From positions 60,585 through 124,584 of the forward strand of contig NZ_JACIIX010000006.1 in NCBI RefSeq assembly GCF_014205675.1: a stretch of DNA of 64,000 nt, given 5' to 3'. Positions 37,436 to 47,975 of this stretch are shown one piece after another (position 1 is the first letter of the stretch; every line of letters starts with the position of its first letter). The notes under the pieces are model-generated. The model searched no databases and had not been told where the DNA came from. It was given only the letters and a program-made list of their open reading frames with translations. A program made the position numbers and the translations under genes. The stretch comes from Novispirillum itersonii (lineage in GTDB: Bacteria > Pseudomonadota > Alphaproteobacteria > Rhodospirillales > Rhodospirillaceae).

Positions 37436-37783
37436 TCAGTGGGTGGTGGTGTCCAGATAGGATCGGGCGTCCTCCACCAGTTCCGTCACCTGTTGCAGGA
37501 AAGCATCCAGACGCGCTGTCACCGGCCAGTCGGTGTTGACCTGCATGCTGGCAGCCAGCGACAGCAGCAGCGCCCCCAGCGTGGCATCTGCGGGGTCGGC
37601 GGCTTCTTCTTCAAAAAAGGCATCCAGACGGCCGATCAGGTCAATCACCGCGTCGGGGTCAGCCGGGGGGCGGATGGGCACCAGCAGGGCCTGCGTGCTG
37701 CCATCCGGGCCTTCCACCGGCAGGGACAGACCGGGCAGATCAACGCCGGGGCGGCCATCGGTGTCAGAGGGGGGCTTGCTCAT
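37436..37783 (-). CDS. 115-residue protein, unknown
   Basis: An acidic soluble protein with a proline-rich start (MSKPPSDTDGRPGVDLPGLS) and a helical remainder (DAVIDLIGRLDAFFEEEA, VTARLDAFLQQVTELVEDAR). No membrane segment or recognised family. A ribosome site AGGA lies about nine bases before the ATG. It lies 72 bp downstream of the SPOR-domain gene on the same strand and may be co-transcribed. Confidence 0.6.
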   Translation of the reverse strand: MSKPPSDTDGRPGVDLPGLSLPVEGPDGSTQALLVPIRPPADPDAVIDLIGRLDAFFEEEAADPADATLGALLLSLAASMQVNTDWPVTARLDAFLQQVTELVEDARSYLDTTTH

Positions 37784-37855
37784 GAGGCACTTATCCTGTT
37801 GGAAACGACGGAAACAGGCCGGGGCAGAACGGGATGGCCACCCCGGCGGGAGATC

Positions 37856-39511
<1,656 letters not shown>

Positions 39512-39781
39512 GCAGCAACCATCGATCGAATGCAGCGGAAGCGCATCGCGCGGTCCTCTCCCCCACTGGAAAACCGTCAGCCGGCTGATGTCCGGCTGTC
39601 TCTGCGCCGGGTATACCCCCCGGTGCCGCCGGAGAATACATCCTGACACTGTTTCTGGCACTTAGCTCCGCCGGATGCAACAGTCTGTCGCCACGGGCAA
39701 ATCCATGCCTGTGGAAATCTTTGGTACGGCACGGCGTTCCAGTCTTCCCCCGGGGCCGGATCGGTCGGGAACAGGCGAAAA

Positions 39782-40768
39782 TCACCCCCGAGTCGGAACG
39801 CCGGTATCGACGCCAGAAAGGCCGGAGGGGTCCGACAGGGCCGCCCGCACGGCGGTGATGTCGGTCAGACCCTTCAGGTGTTCAAACAGGGCCGGGGTGA
39901 AGGGCCAGTCGGTGGCGGCATGCTGTTTGACCAGCGCCAGCCACTGCTTCAGCCGCCCGGCCCGCATGGTTGGGGTGCAGTCATCGGCGGCAAGGGCGTC
40001 GTCATAGCGCAGGAAGCAGGCGGCAATGCGCTCCCATGGCCATGCGGTGCCGTGGTCCCGCAGGCGGCGGGCCAGATCAGGGCGGGCGATGGCACCGCGC
40101 CCCAGCATGACATCAGGGCCGCCGCTGGCAGCGCGACAGGCGGCATAATCCTCCGGGGTCCAGATTTCGCCGTTGGCGATCACCGGAATGTGCAGGGCCG
40201 CCCGGATCTCCGCCACATAATGCCAGTGCGCGGGCGGGCGGTAGCCTTCGGCCCGGGTGCGGGCGTGTACCGCCACCGAGGTGGCACCGCCGTCTTCCAC
40301 AGCGCGGGCAATATCAAGAAAATGCTCTTTGTCCTCATAGCCCAGCCGCACCTTGGCGGTGACCGGGATCCCGGCGGGAACGGCCCGGCGGGTGGCGGCG
40401 ATGATATCGGCGATCAGGTCCGGCGTTTTCAGCAGGCTGGCCCCGGCGCAGCGGCGGTTGACGGTCTTTGACGGGCAGCCGAAGTTCAGGTCAATCCCCG
40501 GAGCCCCGAGGCTGACCGCATAGGCGGCGTTATCGGCGGTCACCTCCGGCTCCGGCCCCATGATCTGGACGTAAACCGGGGTTCCGGCGGCGGTGGTGCC
40601 GCCGGTCAGCAGCTCCGGGCAGTACCGGTGCCAGACGTGGGCGGGCAGCACCCCCTGTGAGACCCGGACGAATTCGCTGACAGCCCGGTCGTAGCCGCCA
40701 AGGGCGGTCAGCAGACCGCGCATGGCGGGGTCCATCAGCCCTTCCATCGGGGCAAGAAGCAGCTGCAC
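39782..40768 (-). CDS. dusC: tRNA-dihydrouridine synthase, DusC-like
   Basis: A 328-residue FMN enzyme that reduces uridine in tRNA. It has LLAPMEGLMDPAMR at the start, the catalytic cysteine in NFGCPSKTVNRRCAGASLL, KVRLGYEDK, VHARTRAEGY and GRGAIARPDL for FMN phosphate. The short MEGLMD opening and overall length fit DusC; DusA/B assignments are less likely. Confidence 0.92.
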   Translation of the reverse strand: MQLLLAPMEGLMDPAMRGLLTALGGYDRAVSEFVRVSQGVLPAHVWHRYCPELLTGGTTAAGTPVYVQIMGPEPEVTADNAAYAVSLGAPGIDLNFGCPSKTVNRRCAGASLLKTPDLIADIIAATRRAVPAGIPVTAKVRLGYEDKEHFLDIARAVEDGGATSVAVHARTRAEGYRPPAHWHYVAEIRAALHIPVIANGEIWTPEDYAACRAASGGPDVMLGRGAIARPDLARRLRDHGTAWPWERIAACFLRYDDALAADDCTPTMRAGRLKQWLALVKQHAATDWPFTPALFEHLKGLTDITAVRAALSDPSGLSGVDTGVPTRG

Positions 40769-41032
40769 GGCGGGGTCCTTCGGGGGATGGGGGGAAAGGC
40801 AGGCCGGGTGTGCCTGAAAGCGGGCGTCAGGTCAACTGCCGGGCAGAGGAGGCGGGGGAGAGCGCTGCGGCCCGGCGGTCCGGACCTGTCGCAGAAGCTG
40901 TGCCGGTTTCGCCGGAATGACCTGCTTTCTGCGGCCTGAGAGCCCCTTGGCAGAGGCTTTCGCCTTTTCCGTGAATTTCCGGTGATTTTGGCGTGATGCC
41001 TCTGGGAATGCAGCAGATTTTTTCGTAGGATA

Positions 41033-41055
41033 GGACATCTGTTGCATGAATGTCC
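41033..41055. promoter_or_regulatory. Inverted repeat upstream of BKACE gene
   Basis: GGACAT-N11-ATGTCC about 100 bp before the start at 41153. Possible regulator site; the remainder of 40769-41152 shows nothing further. Confidence 0.35.
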
Positions 41056-41152
41056 GGTTTCCGTTACGTCATCGCCGCGCCCCGGTCCGGGGCGTGCCGC
41101 CTCCGGGGGGAGACGCGGGATGACGCCCGAAGCGGAATCAGGGAGTGTGGGG

Positions 41153-41992
41153 ATGAGTCGTCCTATCGTCATCTGTTGTGCCATTACCGGATCCCGCCCG
41201 CGCAAGGCTGACAATCCGGCGGTGCCGGTATCACCGGCGGAGCAGATTGAAAGCGCCCACGAAGCCTTTGAGGCCGGGGCGACGGTGCTGCATCTGCACG
41301 TCCGCGACGAGCACGAGCGCCCCTGTTTCCTGCCCGAACGCTTTGCGGTGGTGATGGAAGGGGTTTATGAGCATTGCCCCGGCATGATCATCGAACTGTC
41401 CACCGGCGGGGTTGCCGGGTCGCCTGCTGACCGGGCGGCCAGCCTGCCGCTGCGCCCGGATATGGCAGCGATTGCCCTTGGATCGGTCAATTTTCCCAAC
41501 GGGGTTTATCACAATCCGCCGGATGTGATTGACGAGCTGGCCCGCACCTGCGCCGACCTGCATATCAAGCCGTGTATCGAGGTGTTTGATCTGTCGATGA
41601 TCTACACCGCCCGTGCCATGTGCGATCAGGGACTGCTGCGGGAGCCGCTGCATTTCCACATCGTTCTCGGCGGGCAGGGGGCTCTTCCGGCCCGGCGGCA
41701 GGTTCTGGATTTTATCGTCGCGGAAATCCACAACCTGTTCCCGGATTCCACCTGGATGGCCTCCGGCCTCGGGCGGCATCAGGACATTGTGATGGATTGG
41801 GCGCTGTACCTTGGCGGCCATATCCGCACCGGTCTGGAAGACAACATCCGCATCACCCGCGATGAGCTGGTCAGCAGCAATGCCCAGCTGGTCCGGCGGG
41901 CCGCCGATCGTTGCATTAATTACGGTTTTCGGGCAGCCTCGGTGGCCGAGGCCCGGAAAATTCTCGGTCTGCCCTCGGTCCCGGAGCGGTAA
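41153..41992 (+). CDS. Beta-keto acid cleavage enzyme (BKACE, DUF849)
   Basis: A 279-residue TIM-barrel enzyme. ATG 41153 gives the normal start MSRPIVICCAITGS and has AGGGAG upstream; ATG 41120 is an in-frame alternative. It has the zinc-binding LHLHVRD histidines and STGGVAGSPADR, GSVNFPNGVYHNPPD, IEVFD and SGLGRHQ. The family condenses a beta-keto acid with acetyl-CoA to give acetoacetate and a CoA ester. No lysine-fermentation (kdd/kam) or carnitine genes are adjacent, so the substrate is open. Confidence 0.9.
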   Translation: MSRPIVICCAITGSRPRKADNPAVPVSPAEQIESAHEAFEAGATVLHLHVRDEHERPCFLPERFAVVMEGVYEHCPGMIIELSTGGVAGSPADRAASLPLRPDMAAIALGSVNFPNGVYHNPPDVIDELARTCADLHIKPCIEVFDLSMIYTARAMCDQGLLREPLHFHIVLGGQGALPARRQVLDFIVAEIHNLFPDSTWMASGLGRHQDIVMDWALYLGGHIRTGLEDNIRITRDELVSSNAQLVRRAADRCINYGFRAASVAEARKILGLPSVPER

Positions 41993-42130
41993 ACTGCCGC
42001 AAGGGTGCCGCCGGGGCGGCGGTGACGATGGGAGATATCCACCGCCGGTGTCAGGCCGGAATCAAGACCTGCTCCGCCTGCTCAGGCAGGGGTATGGATC
42101 AATAAAAACCAAACAGGGGTTTACAGCAGA

Positions 42131-42934
42131 ATGAGCTATAAGAATCTGATCGTCCATCTGGACAGCAGCGACCGCGCCATGGACCGTCTGGAGACCGCGA
42201 TTTCTCTGGCCAAGCGCTGGGGCAGCCGGGTGGTCGGCGTGTTCGCCGAGGTGGATTCCGGCTTGCTTGGCCGTACTGCGGAAGCCGAGGTGGTGATCGC
42301 CTATGACGCTGCCGGAAAAGAGTTTGAGGCCCGCACCGCCGCTGCCGGGATTCCGGCGGTGTGGCGGTCGCTGGTGCATGGCAACCACCATCAGGTCACC
42401 CAGACCATGATCGAGGCCGCCCGCCGCGCCGATCTGACCATTCTGGGCCAGACCGACCGCGAAGACCGCAGCAGCCGCACCCCGTCTGATCTGGCGGAGC
42501 AGGTGGTGATCAATTCCGGCCGTCCGGTTCTGCTGCTGCCCTACGCCGGGTCCTTCCCCAACATCGGCAGCCGGGTTCTGGTGGCGTGGAACGGGGGCCG
42601 GGAATCTGCCCGCGCCGCCAACGATTCCATTCCGCTGATCCGCAATGCCGAGCGGGTGGTGGTGATGGCGATGAACCCGCAGGGGGCCCGCCCGCTGGAC
42701 GGTTCCGGCCTGTGCGACCATCTGGCCTGCCACGGCATCAATGCCGACCGCGAACTGCTGGAAGTCAAGGATATCGGCGTTGCCGATTATGTGCTGTCGC
42801 ATTGCACTGACATCGCCGCTGACCTGCTGGTGATGGGGGCTTTCGGGCATTACGGCTTCCCGCACATGCTGCGCGGCGGCGTCACCCGCGACATCATCGC
42901 CCACCTGACCGTGCCGGTGCTGCTGTCGCATTAA
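42131..42934 (+). CDS. Universal stress protein, two tandem Usp domains
   Basis: A 267-residue protein with Usp folds at about 1-140 and 148-267. The second has the ATP-binding signature GAFGHYGFPHMLRGGVTRDI (G-x2-G-x9-G pattern); the first is degenerate. Soluble stress-linked protein with single-gene terminator downstream. It follows the BKACE gene by 138 bp, so co-transcription is uncertain. Confidence 0.92.
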   Translation: MSYKNLIVHLDSSDRAMDRLETAISLAKRWGSRVVGVFAEVDSGLLGRTAEAEVVIAYDAAGKEFEARTAAAGIPAVWRSLVHGNHHQVTQTMIEAARRADLTILGQTDREDRSSRTPSDLAEQVVINSGRPVLLLPYAGSFPNIGSRVLVAWNGGRESARAANDSIPLIRNAERVVVMAMNPQGARPLDGSGLCDHLACHGINADRELLEVKDIGVADYVLSHCTDIAADLLVMGAFGHYGFPHMLRGGVTRDIIAHLTVPVLLSH

Positions 42935-42996
42935 GCTCTTCGGGACGATGACGGGGCCTCCCCCTTCTGCGGAAGAGGGAGGAAACCCCAAAAGCT

Positions 42997-43029
42997 AACG
43001 GGGCGGTCCGCAGGGGCCGCCCCGTTTTC
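42997..43029 (+). terminator. Terminator of the Usp gene
   Basis: AACGGGGCGG-N10-CCGCCCCGTT followed by TTCTT, on both strands usable. Confidence 0.88.
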
Positions 43030-43071
43030 TTAACGGTGGTTTTCTTGACCGTGCCCGATGGAGGGCAGGGG

Positions 43072-45609
43072 TCAGTTGACCTCCATCCGCCCGATGGCGC
43101 GGGCCAGAACCGCATACAGCCGCCCCATGTCCGAGGAGGCGAACACGGCTGACAGGATGTCGCCGCGTTCGTTGGTATGGGCGGCCTTCATGAAGATCTC
43201 GCATTCATTCAGGTAGCGGTTGACGTACTGACGGAACTCGCGGTTTTCCATGTACATCTTCTTCACCGCCCCCAGCTGGGTGCGGTTGATCGCCTTGGCG
43301 GCAAAGCTGAGGAAGGCGTTCTGTTCGCCCTTATAATACCGCTTCCACAGGTCGTCTTCCGCTGACGGGCTGAACAGACGGGTGATGTCAATCGCCGCCA
43401 TATGCAGCTGGTCGATTACATAGGACGTCTCGCTGATGAAATGCTGAAGGTTGACATCAACCCGTGTGCTTTCCATCGCCTTGACCTGTTCCTCGGCGGC
43501 CTGCACCCCGGCCATCAGGGCTTCGGTGTGGTGATTGAACTCGGTTCCGGCGCGGATCACCAGTTCGGCAGTGCGGGCCCCGGCCTGCGCGATGGCGTTT
43601 TCGCTGTCCTGCATGGCCGCATTCAGGCGGGACAGTTTGTCCTCGGTGTCCTCGGTCAGCAGGTTCAGGCTATCCACCTGCGCCCGCAGGGCTCCCCCGG
43701 CCCCGGTCAGGGTTTCCATGGTGGCGCGGGCGGAGGTGCCGAAGCGGTCCATGCCCTCGTGCAGGATCATGCCGGACTGTTCCACCCGTTGGGTGCCGGA
43801 TTCAACCGCCTGTTCAAAGTCGGTCATCACCGCGTTCAGGGTCAGGCGCAGGCTGTCGGCCCGCTCGATGGCATGGCCGGTGACCATGCCGAACTGGTCG
43901 GCCTCGGTCCGCAGGTCATCGGCCAGCGCCCGGATCGCCTCGGTGGTTTCGTGGGTGGCATGGGTGATGTGCCCGGCCTCCGCCGAGAAGTTCTGTCCGG
44001 TCTGGGTCAGGGCATCAATGCTGTGCAACATGCCTTCGGTGGCGGTGCGGATGTGGGTGATCACCGCATCGGCTTCGGCGGCGATGATTTCCCCGGCGGT
44101 ATGGATATCGGCGGTGATGGTGCTGATCTGGGCGGCACCCTGTTTGACCGCTTCGGTCACGGTCTCGATTTCCACCCCGGCGCGGGCGGTGGTGCGGGTG
44201 ACATCGACCGCCGAGCGGGACATCAGGTCCGACAGATGGCGGATGCGCTCTGCTGCCCGGTCAGTGGCCTGTGCCACCACCTGCACTTCTTCGCCACAGG
44301 TCTGGGAAACCTTGTGCATTTCTTCGCCGACGCGCTGGATGGCATCCTCCAGCGACCGCACCTGCTGCTGCAACAGCAGGCGGACGCTTTCACCCTGTTG
44401 CGAGGAGTCGTGGATGGCGGCGGCGGCCAGCTGAGCCCCTTCCAGCGCATCGGTGGCGACATCGCGGAAGGCGTTGAAGTCCCCCAGCGCGGCAGCGGTG
44501 GCGGCGTCCAGCTCCTGCGTGGTGGTGCGGGCGGCTTCGGTCAGGCGGGTGTGGCGGTCTTCCAGAGAGTCCGCCTGCTTTTGCAGCATGTCGTTGAAAC
44601 CGCCGAGCTGGTCCTTCAGGTCCGCGGTCAGGCTGCCGAAGGCGGTGGCCTGTCCGGTCAGGCCGTCCAGCGTGGTCTGAATGGTTTCGGCATGGCGGGC
44701 GACAGTGGCGGCAGCGGCATCGGCCCCGGTGATCAGAGCCTGCGCGGTGCGTTCGAAGGCTTCGGTGGTGCTGCGGGTGGAAGTCAGGGCGGCATCGTGG
44801 CGGTGGATCAGCCCTTCCAGCGCCGTGGTGCGGCGGTTGAGCTCGTCGTTCAGGCCGTTCAGGCTGCCGTTATGGCGTTCAAACGTGTTGGCCAGACGGT
44901 CGGTGGCGGCATCAGCCTGCCGGACGGTTTCTTCCAGTGTGCTCTGGCGGCGGGCCAGAGTGGTTTCCGCCGTTTCGGTGGTGGTGGTGATCCGCTCGAC
45001 CAGATCGCTGACGGCCTTCACCTGTTCGGCAACCCGGTTCAGGGCCGGGGTGGTTTCCTTACTGATGTCGGTGGTGATGCGCACCAGTTCGCCGGATTCC
45101 CGGCTCAACATCGCCCGTACCGTTTCTGCCTGCGTCACCGCGTCACGGGTCGCATCCTGTAGGGCGCGGGTCTGCTCCTTCAGGGTTTCCGACAGGCGGC
45201 TGAAGCGGCTGTCCCCGGTGTCATCGGGGATCACCAGCAGCGAAATCTGCTGTTTAAGATAATCGGCTTCGGCGCGGAAGGAACTGCTGCGGTCGGAGAG
45301 GATCACCAGCAGCCACAGCGCCAGCAGCGGCAGGGTTGCAACCGCACCAAGGGCGGCGACGGTCAGGGGTGGCCCGGCCAGAAGGCTGTCCAGCCCCGGC
45401 CCGGTCACTCCATAGGCGGTAATCAGCCCGATCCAGACAAGGCTGAGGACGTTGCCGACCCACAGGGCCGGACGGGGCCGGGGTGGGGGGGGTGCCGACG
45501 GGGCAGGGCCGGACGGCACCGGAGCCGGAGGCAGTTGCCCCCCGGTGTCTTCCCGCACGGGGGAAATCACCGTTGTGCCCGTTTCACCGGTGCGCTGATC
45601 GTCGGACAT
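43072..45609 (-). CDS. Long coiled-coil membrane protein, unknown
   Basis: 845 residues. Proline-rich cytoplasmic start (about 24-45), two membrane helices about 48-68 and 80-103, then roughly 580 residues of continuous heptad-like coiled coil rich in Thr, Ala, Glu and Gln (TTTTETAETTLARRQSTLEE), resembling methyl-accepting or apolipoprotein-like rods but without HAMP or the MCP signalling hairpin. A globular C-terminus of about 130 residues (FISETSYVIDQLHMAAIDIT, DLWKRYYKGEQNAFLSFAAK) looks conserved. Possible scaffold or polar organiser; no function is claimed. Confidence 0.75.
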   Translation of the reverse strand: MSDDQRTGETGTTVISPVREDTGGQLPPAPVPSGPAPSAPPPPRPRPALWVGNVLSLVWIGLITAYGVTGPGLDSLLAGPPLTVAALGAVATLPLLALWLLVILSDRSSSFRAEADYLKQQISLLVIPDDTGDSRFSRLSETLKEQTRALQDATRDAVTQAETVRAMLSRESGELVRITTDISKETTPALNRVAEQVKAVSDLVERITTTTETAETTLARRQSTLEETVRQADAATDRLANTFERHNGSLNGLNDELNRRTTALEGLIHRHDAALTSTRSTTEAFERTAQALITGADAAAATVARHAETIQTTLDGLTGQATAFGSLTADLKDQLGGFNDMLQKQADSLEDRHTRLTEAARTTTQELDAATAAALGDFNAFRDVATDALEGAQLAAAAIHDSSQQGESVRLLLQQQVRSLEDAIQRVGEEMHKVSQTCGEEVQVVAQATDRAAERIRHLSDLMSRSAVDVTRTTARAGVEIETVTEAVKQGAAQISTITADIHTAGEIIAAEADAVITHIRTATEGMLHSIDALTQTGQNFSAEAGHITHATHETTEAIRALADDLRTEADQFGMVTGHAIERADSLRLTLNAVMTDFEQAVESGTQRVEQSGMILHEGMDRFGTSARATMETLTGAGGALRAQVDSLNLLTEDTEDKLSRLNAAMQDSENAIAQAGARTAELVIRAGTEFNHHTEALMAGVQAAEEQVKAMESTRVDVNLQHFISETSYVIDQLHMAAIDITRLFSPSAEDDLWKRYYKGEQNAFLSFAAKAINRTQLGAVKKMYMENREFRQYVNRYLNECEIFMKAAHTNERGDILSAVFASSDMGRLYAVLARAIGRMEVN

Positions 45610-45758
45610 GGTCGCTCCCGAACTTTACTGTCTCTCCGCCGGAATGCCACACTGCCAAAAGTGGTTTGCAAAAGGGTTAAGAAATCATTCTGAAGTGATA
45701 GATGAGCTTTGTTCCGGGGGCTCCGGTGGGGGGTGTCTGGTACCGTCTGTCTGGAAAC

Positions 45759-45794
45759 GGTCCGGGCCGGGAGGGGTGTCCTCCCGGCCCGGAC
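45759..45794. terminator. Strong GC hairpin between divergent/convergent genes
   Basis: GGTCCGGGCCGGGAGG pairs perfectly with 45779-45794. No long T-run; on the minus strand it lies 33 bp past the DUF2783 stop and may end that operon. Confidence 0.55.
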
Positions 45795-45827
45795 CATGGA
45801 TCCGCTATGAAACCCGCAGCGGCGGGA

Positions 45828-46022
45828 TTACTCATACCCGTCCCGGGCCACCGCCAGCGCCTGTTCCAGCACCGGCAGGTCGCCGATGTGGTTGGCCAGC
45901 AGCAGCACCAGCTTACAGTTCACATCCCGGCTCTGTTCATCGGTCAGGCCGCGATGGGTCTCGATCAGCTTTTCGTAAAAATCATCGGGGGTCGGAATAT
46001 TTGGGGTCAGGATCAGGGACAT
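45828..46022 (-). CDS. DUF2783 family small protein
   Basis: 64 residues from ATG 46022 (MSLILTPNIPTPDDFYEKLI); the frame can start at 46052 but the family starts here. All-helical, with GLTDEQSRDVNCKLVLLLANHIGD. In other genomes this family is found next to FAD-dependent aromatic monooxygenases, as here (16-bp gap). Its role, perhaps as a partner of the enzyme, is not established. Confidence 0.85.
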   Translation of the reverse strand: MSLILTPNIPTPDDFYEKLIETHRGLTDEQSRDVNCKLVLLLANHIGDLPVLEQALAVARDGYE

Positions 46023-46038
46023 GGTCTGGTCCTCGGTC

Positions 46039-47667
46039 TCAGTTCTTGCCAAGCGCGGTATTCAGCGCGGCGGAGAAGCGGGCGGCGTCGAAATGGCGGA
46101 AGCGGGCGGCAACGTGCTGATCCGGGCGGATCAGATAGACAGTGCCGGGGGTGCCGTCATAGCGTTCGGTCACCAGTCCCTTCACATCCTCCAGCCCGCC
46201 GCCGACGACGATGGTCTTCACCGGCACCGGGGCACCGGCCAGCGCTGCCAGATCAGCCGGAACCGATCCGTCGGCGCTGAAGTACAGGGCGGTGAAACCG
46301 TCGCCCAGCTGGTTCAGCAGCCAGCCGTCAGCCCCGTTGACCCGGACCGGGGCATCGGCACAGTTGGTGCCGGGCAGCATCTTTCCGGCAAAGCTGTCGC
46401 TGTCCGGGGTGTTCAGCGGCGACACCGCATAGGGGGTCGGGCTGGACAGGCGGCCGGAATTGACCAGTGGCCGGGCGAAGGAATGGCGGTTGGCCAGATC
46501 CAGCACCGCATCCCGGAACGCCTTCGACACCGGGCTCTTCGGCGAGATGAAGTCGGTGGAGCGGGTGGAGTTCTTCAGGTTATCGTCGGCGGCATAGATC
46601 CGCTCGGCATTGTAGCTGTCCAGCAGGCTGTCCGGCGCCAGACCGTCAATCACCAGCTTCAGCTTCCAGCCGAGGTTATCGGAATCCTGCACCCCGGTGT
46701 TGGCCCCGCGCGCCCCGAACGGGCTGACCTGATGGGCGGCGTCCCCGGCAAAGAACAGGCGGCCAAAGCGGAACGACTTCATCCGGCGACAGGCGAACTG
46801 ATAGACGCTGACCCATTCCAGCTCGAACTCGGCATCCTCGCCCAGCATCGCCTTCAGGCGCGGGATCACCTTTTCCGGCTTCTTTTCCTCGTCCGGGTCA
46901 CAGTCCCAGCCCAGCTGGAAGTCGATGCGCCAGACGTTGTCGGCCTCCATATGCAGCAGCACCGACTGGTTGCGGTGGAACGGCGGGTTGAACCAGAACC
47001 AGCGTTCCGCCGGAAAGTCCGCCTTCATCACCACATCGGCAATCAGGAAGCGGTCCTGAAAGAACTGGCCGGTGAACTCCGCCCCGATCATCGACCGGAT
47101 ATCCGATTTAGCCCCGTCACAGGCGACCATCCAGTCGGCTTCCATGTCATAGATGCCATCGGGGGTTTCGATCGACAGGCGGACGTGGTCGGCGTTGTTC
47201 TTCAGGCTGACGACCTTGTTCTTCCAGCGGATGTCGATCAGGTCGCCGAAATCCTTCGCCCGGTCCAGCAGGTATTCTTCCAGATAGTACTGCTGAAGAT
47301 TGATGAAGGCGGGGTATTTATGGTCGGCTTCCGGCAGCAGATCGAACTGATAGACCTGTTCCTCATCGCGGAACACCTTACCGATCTTCCAGCTGACGCC
47401 CTTATCGACCATGCGGTCGGCACAACCCAGACGGTCCCAGACTTCCAGCGGGCGCTTGGCATAGCACACGGCCCGGGATCCGATGGAAACAGTGTTATTA
47501 TCATCCAGCACCACCACCGGGATGCCCCGGCTGGCGAAATCCAGCGCCGTGGTCAGGCCGATCGGCCCGGCCCCGACCACCACCGCCGTCTTGCGGACCA
47601 GCTGCCCGGAGGCCTGTTCCGGCGGCTGAACGTAAGGGAATTCGGGATACGAGTAGGTTTGCAGCAT
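46039..47667 (-). CDS. FAD-dependent aromatic-ring monooxygenase (MhpA-like)
   Basis: 542 residues. FAD site VVGAGPIGLTTALDFASRG at about 29-47, the second flavin motif DGAKSDIR, and GDAAHQVSPFGARGANTGVQD, the class A flavoprotein hydroxylase pattern. C-terminal thioredoxin-like region with DGTPGTVYLIRPDQHVAARF. Closest in type to 3-(3-hydroxyphenyl)propionate or related hydroxylases. Followed by DUF2783. A CATTTCAAATG palindrome lies upstream; no ring-cleavage genes are nearby, so the substrate is unknown. Confidence 0.9.
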   Translation of the reverse strand: MLQTYSYPEFPYVQPPEQASGQLVRKTAVVVGAGPIGLTTALDFASRGIPVVVLDDNNTVSIGSRAVCYAKRPLEVWDRLGCADRMVDKGVSWKIGKVFRDEEQVYQFDLLPEADHKYPAFINLQQYYLEEYLLDRAKDFGDLIDIRWKNKVVSLKNNADHVRLSIETPDGIYDMEADWMVACDGAKSDIRSMIGAEFTGQFFQDRFLIADVVMKADFPAERWFWFNPPFHRNQSVLLHMEADNVWRIDFQLGWDCDPDEEKKPEKVIPRLKAMLGEDAEFELEWVSVYQFACRRMKSFRFGRLFFAGDAAHQVSPFGARGANTGVQDSDNLGWKLKLVIDGLAPDSLLDSYNAERIYAADDNLKNSTRSTDFISPKSPVSKAFRDAVLDLANRHSFARPLVNSGRLSSPTPYAVSPLNTPDSDSFAGKMLPGTNCADAPVRVNGADGWLLNQLGDGFTALYFSADGSVPADLAALAGAPVPVKTIVVGGGLEDVKGLVTERYDGTPGTVYLIRPDQHVAARFRHFDAARFSAALNTALGKN

Positions 47668-47756
47668 GGGTGCGCGTCCTTCAGCGTCGTTTCCTGTTGG
47701 GAGCCTGCCCGGCGGCCGGTTGATCCGGCCTGCCGTCTGGCAGGGCAGTTAGTTGC

Positions 47757-47786
47757 ATTTGATACCATTTCAAATGATACTATCTG
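47757..47786. promoter_or_regulatory. Operator-like palindrome upstream of the monooxygenase
   Basis: CATTTCAAATG (47766-47776) is a perfect palindrome around one base, flanked by GATAC on both sides as a direct repeat. AT-rich and unlike its surroundings, about 95 bp before the start. Consistent with an IclR/MarR-type site. Confidence 0.5.
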
Positions 47787-47804
47787 CGGGATGCACGAAT
47801 GACA

Positions 47805-47835
47805 AGACCCGCAGCGGGGGGCTGCGGGTCTTTTT
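47805..47835 (+). terminator. Terminator-like hairpin
   Basis: AGACCCGCAGC-ggggg-GCTGCGGGTCT followed by TTTTT. It stands between the monooxygenase promoter and the receiver remnant; it may end minus-strand transcription from the transporter, since the stem is flanked by AAG/CTT symmetrical sequence. Confidence 0.75.
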
Positions 47836-47864
47836 CATGTCATCAGAACGGCACGGCGGAAGGA

Positions 47865-47975
47865 TCAGGCGGCGGGCAGCAGCTGGTGGATGCGGTCAAG
47901 CAGGGCTGCCGGGCTGAAGGGCTTGCCGATATAGGCTGTGCAGCCAGCTTCATAGGCCTCGGTGTAATCATCCGG
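47865..47975 (-). pseudogene. Remnant of a response-regulator receiver domain
   Basis: Minus-strand translation reads ...RPDDYTEAYEAGCTAYIGKP and then FSPAALLDRIHQLLPAA followed by a stop. This is the last beta strand and helix of a CheY-like domain, with the conserved Lys-Pro. No start and no upstream two thirds of the domain are present; the frame runs into the end of the Na/Pi transporter in another phase. Most likely a truncated gene. Confidence 0.65.

Noticed and set aside
43402-45162. 586-codon plus-strand frame opposite the coiled-coil gene
   Set aside because: Composition is Gly/Gln/His-biased and mirrors heptad repeats of the real gene; no start signal.
46021-47802. 593-codon plus-strand frame opposite the monooxygenase
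   Set aside because: Antisense of a clear FAD monooxygenase; no protein-like motif.
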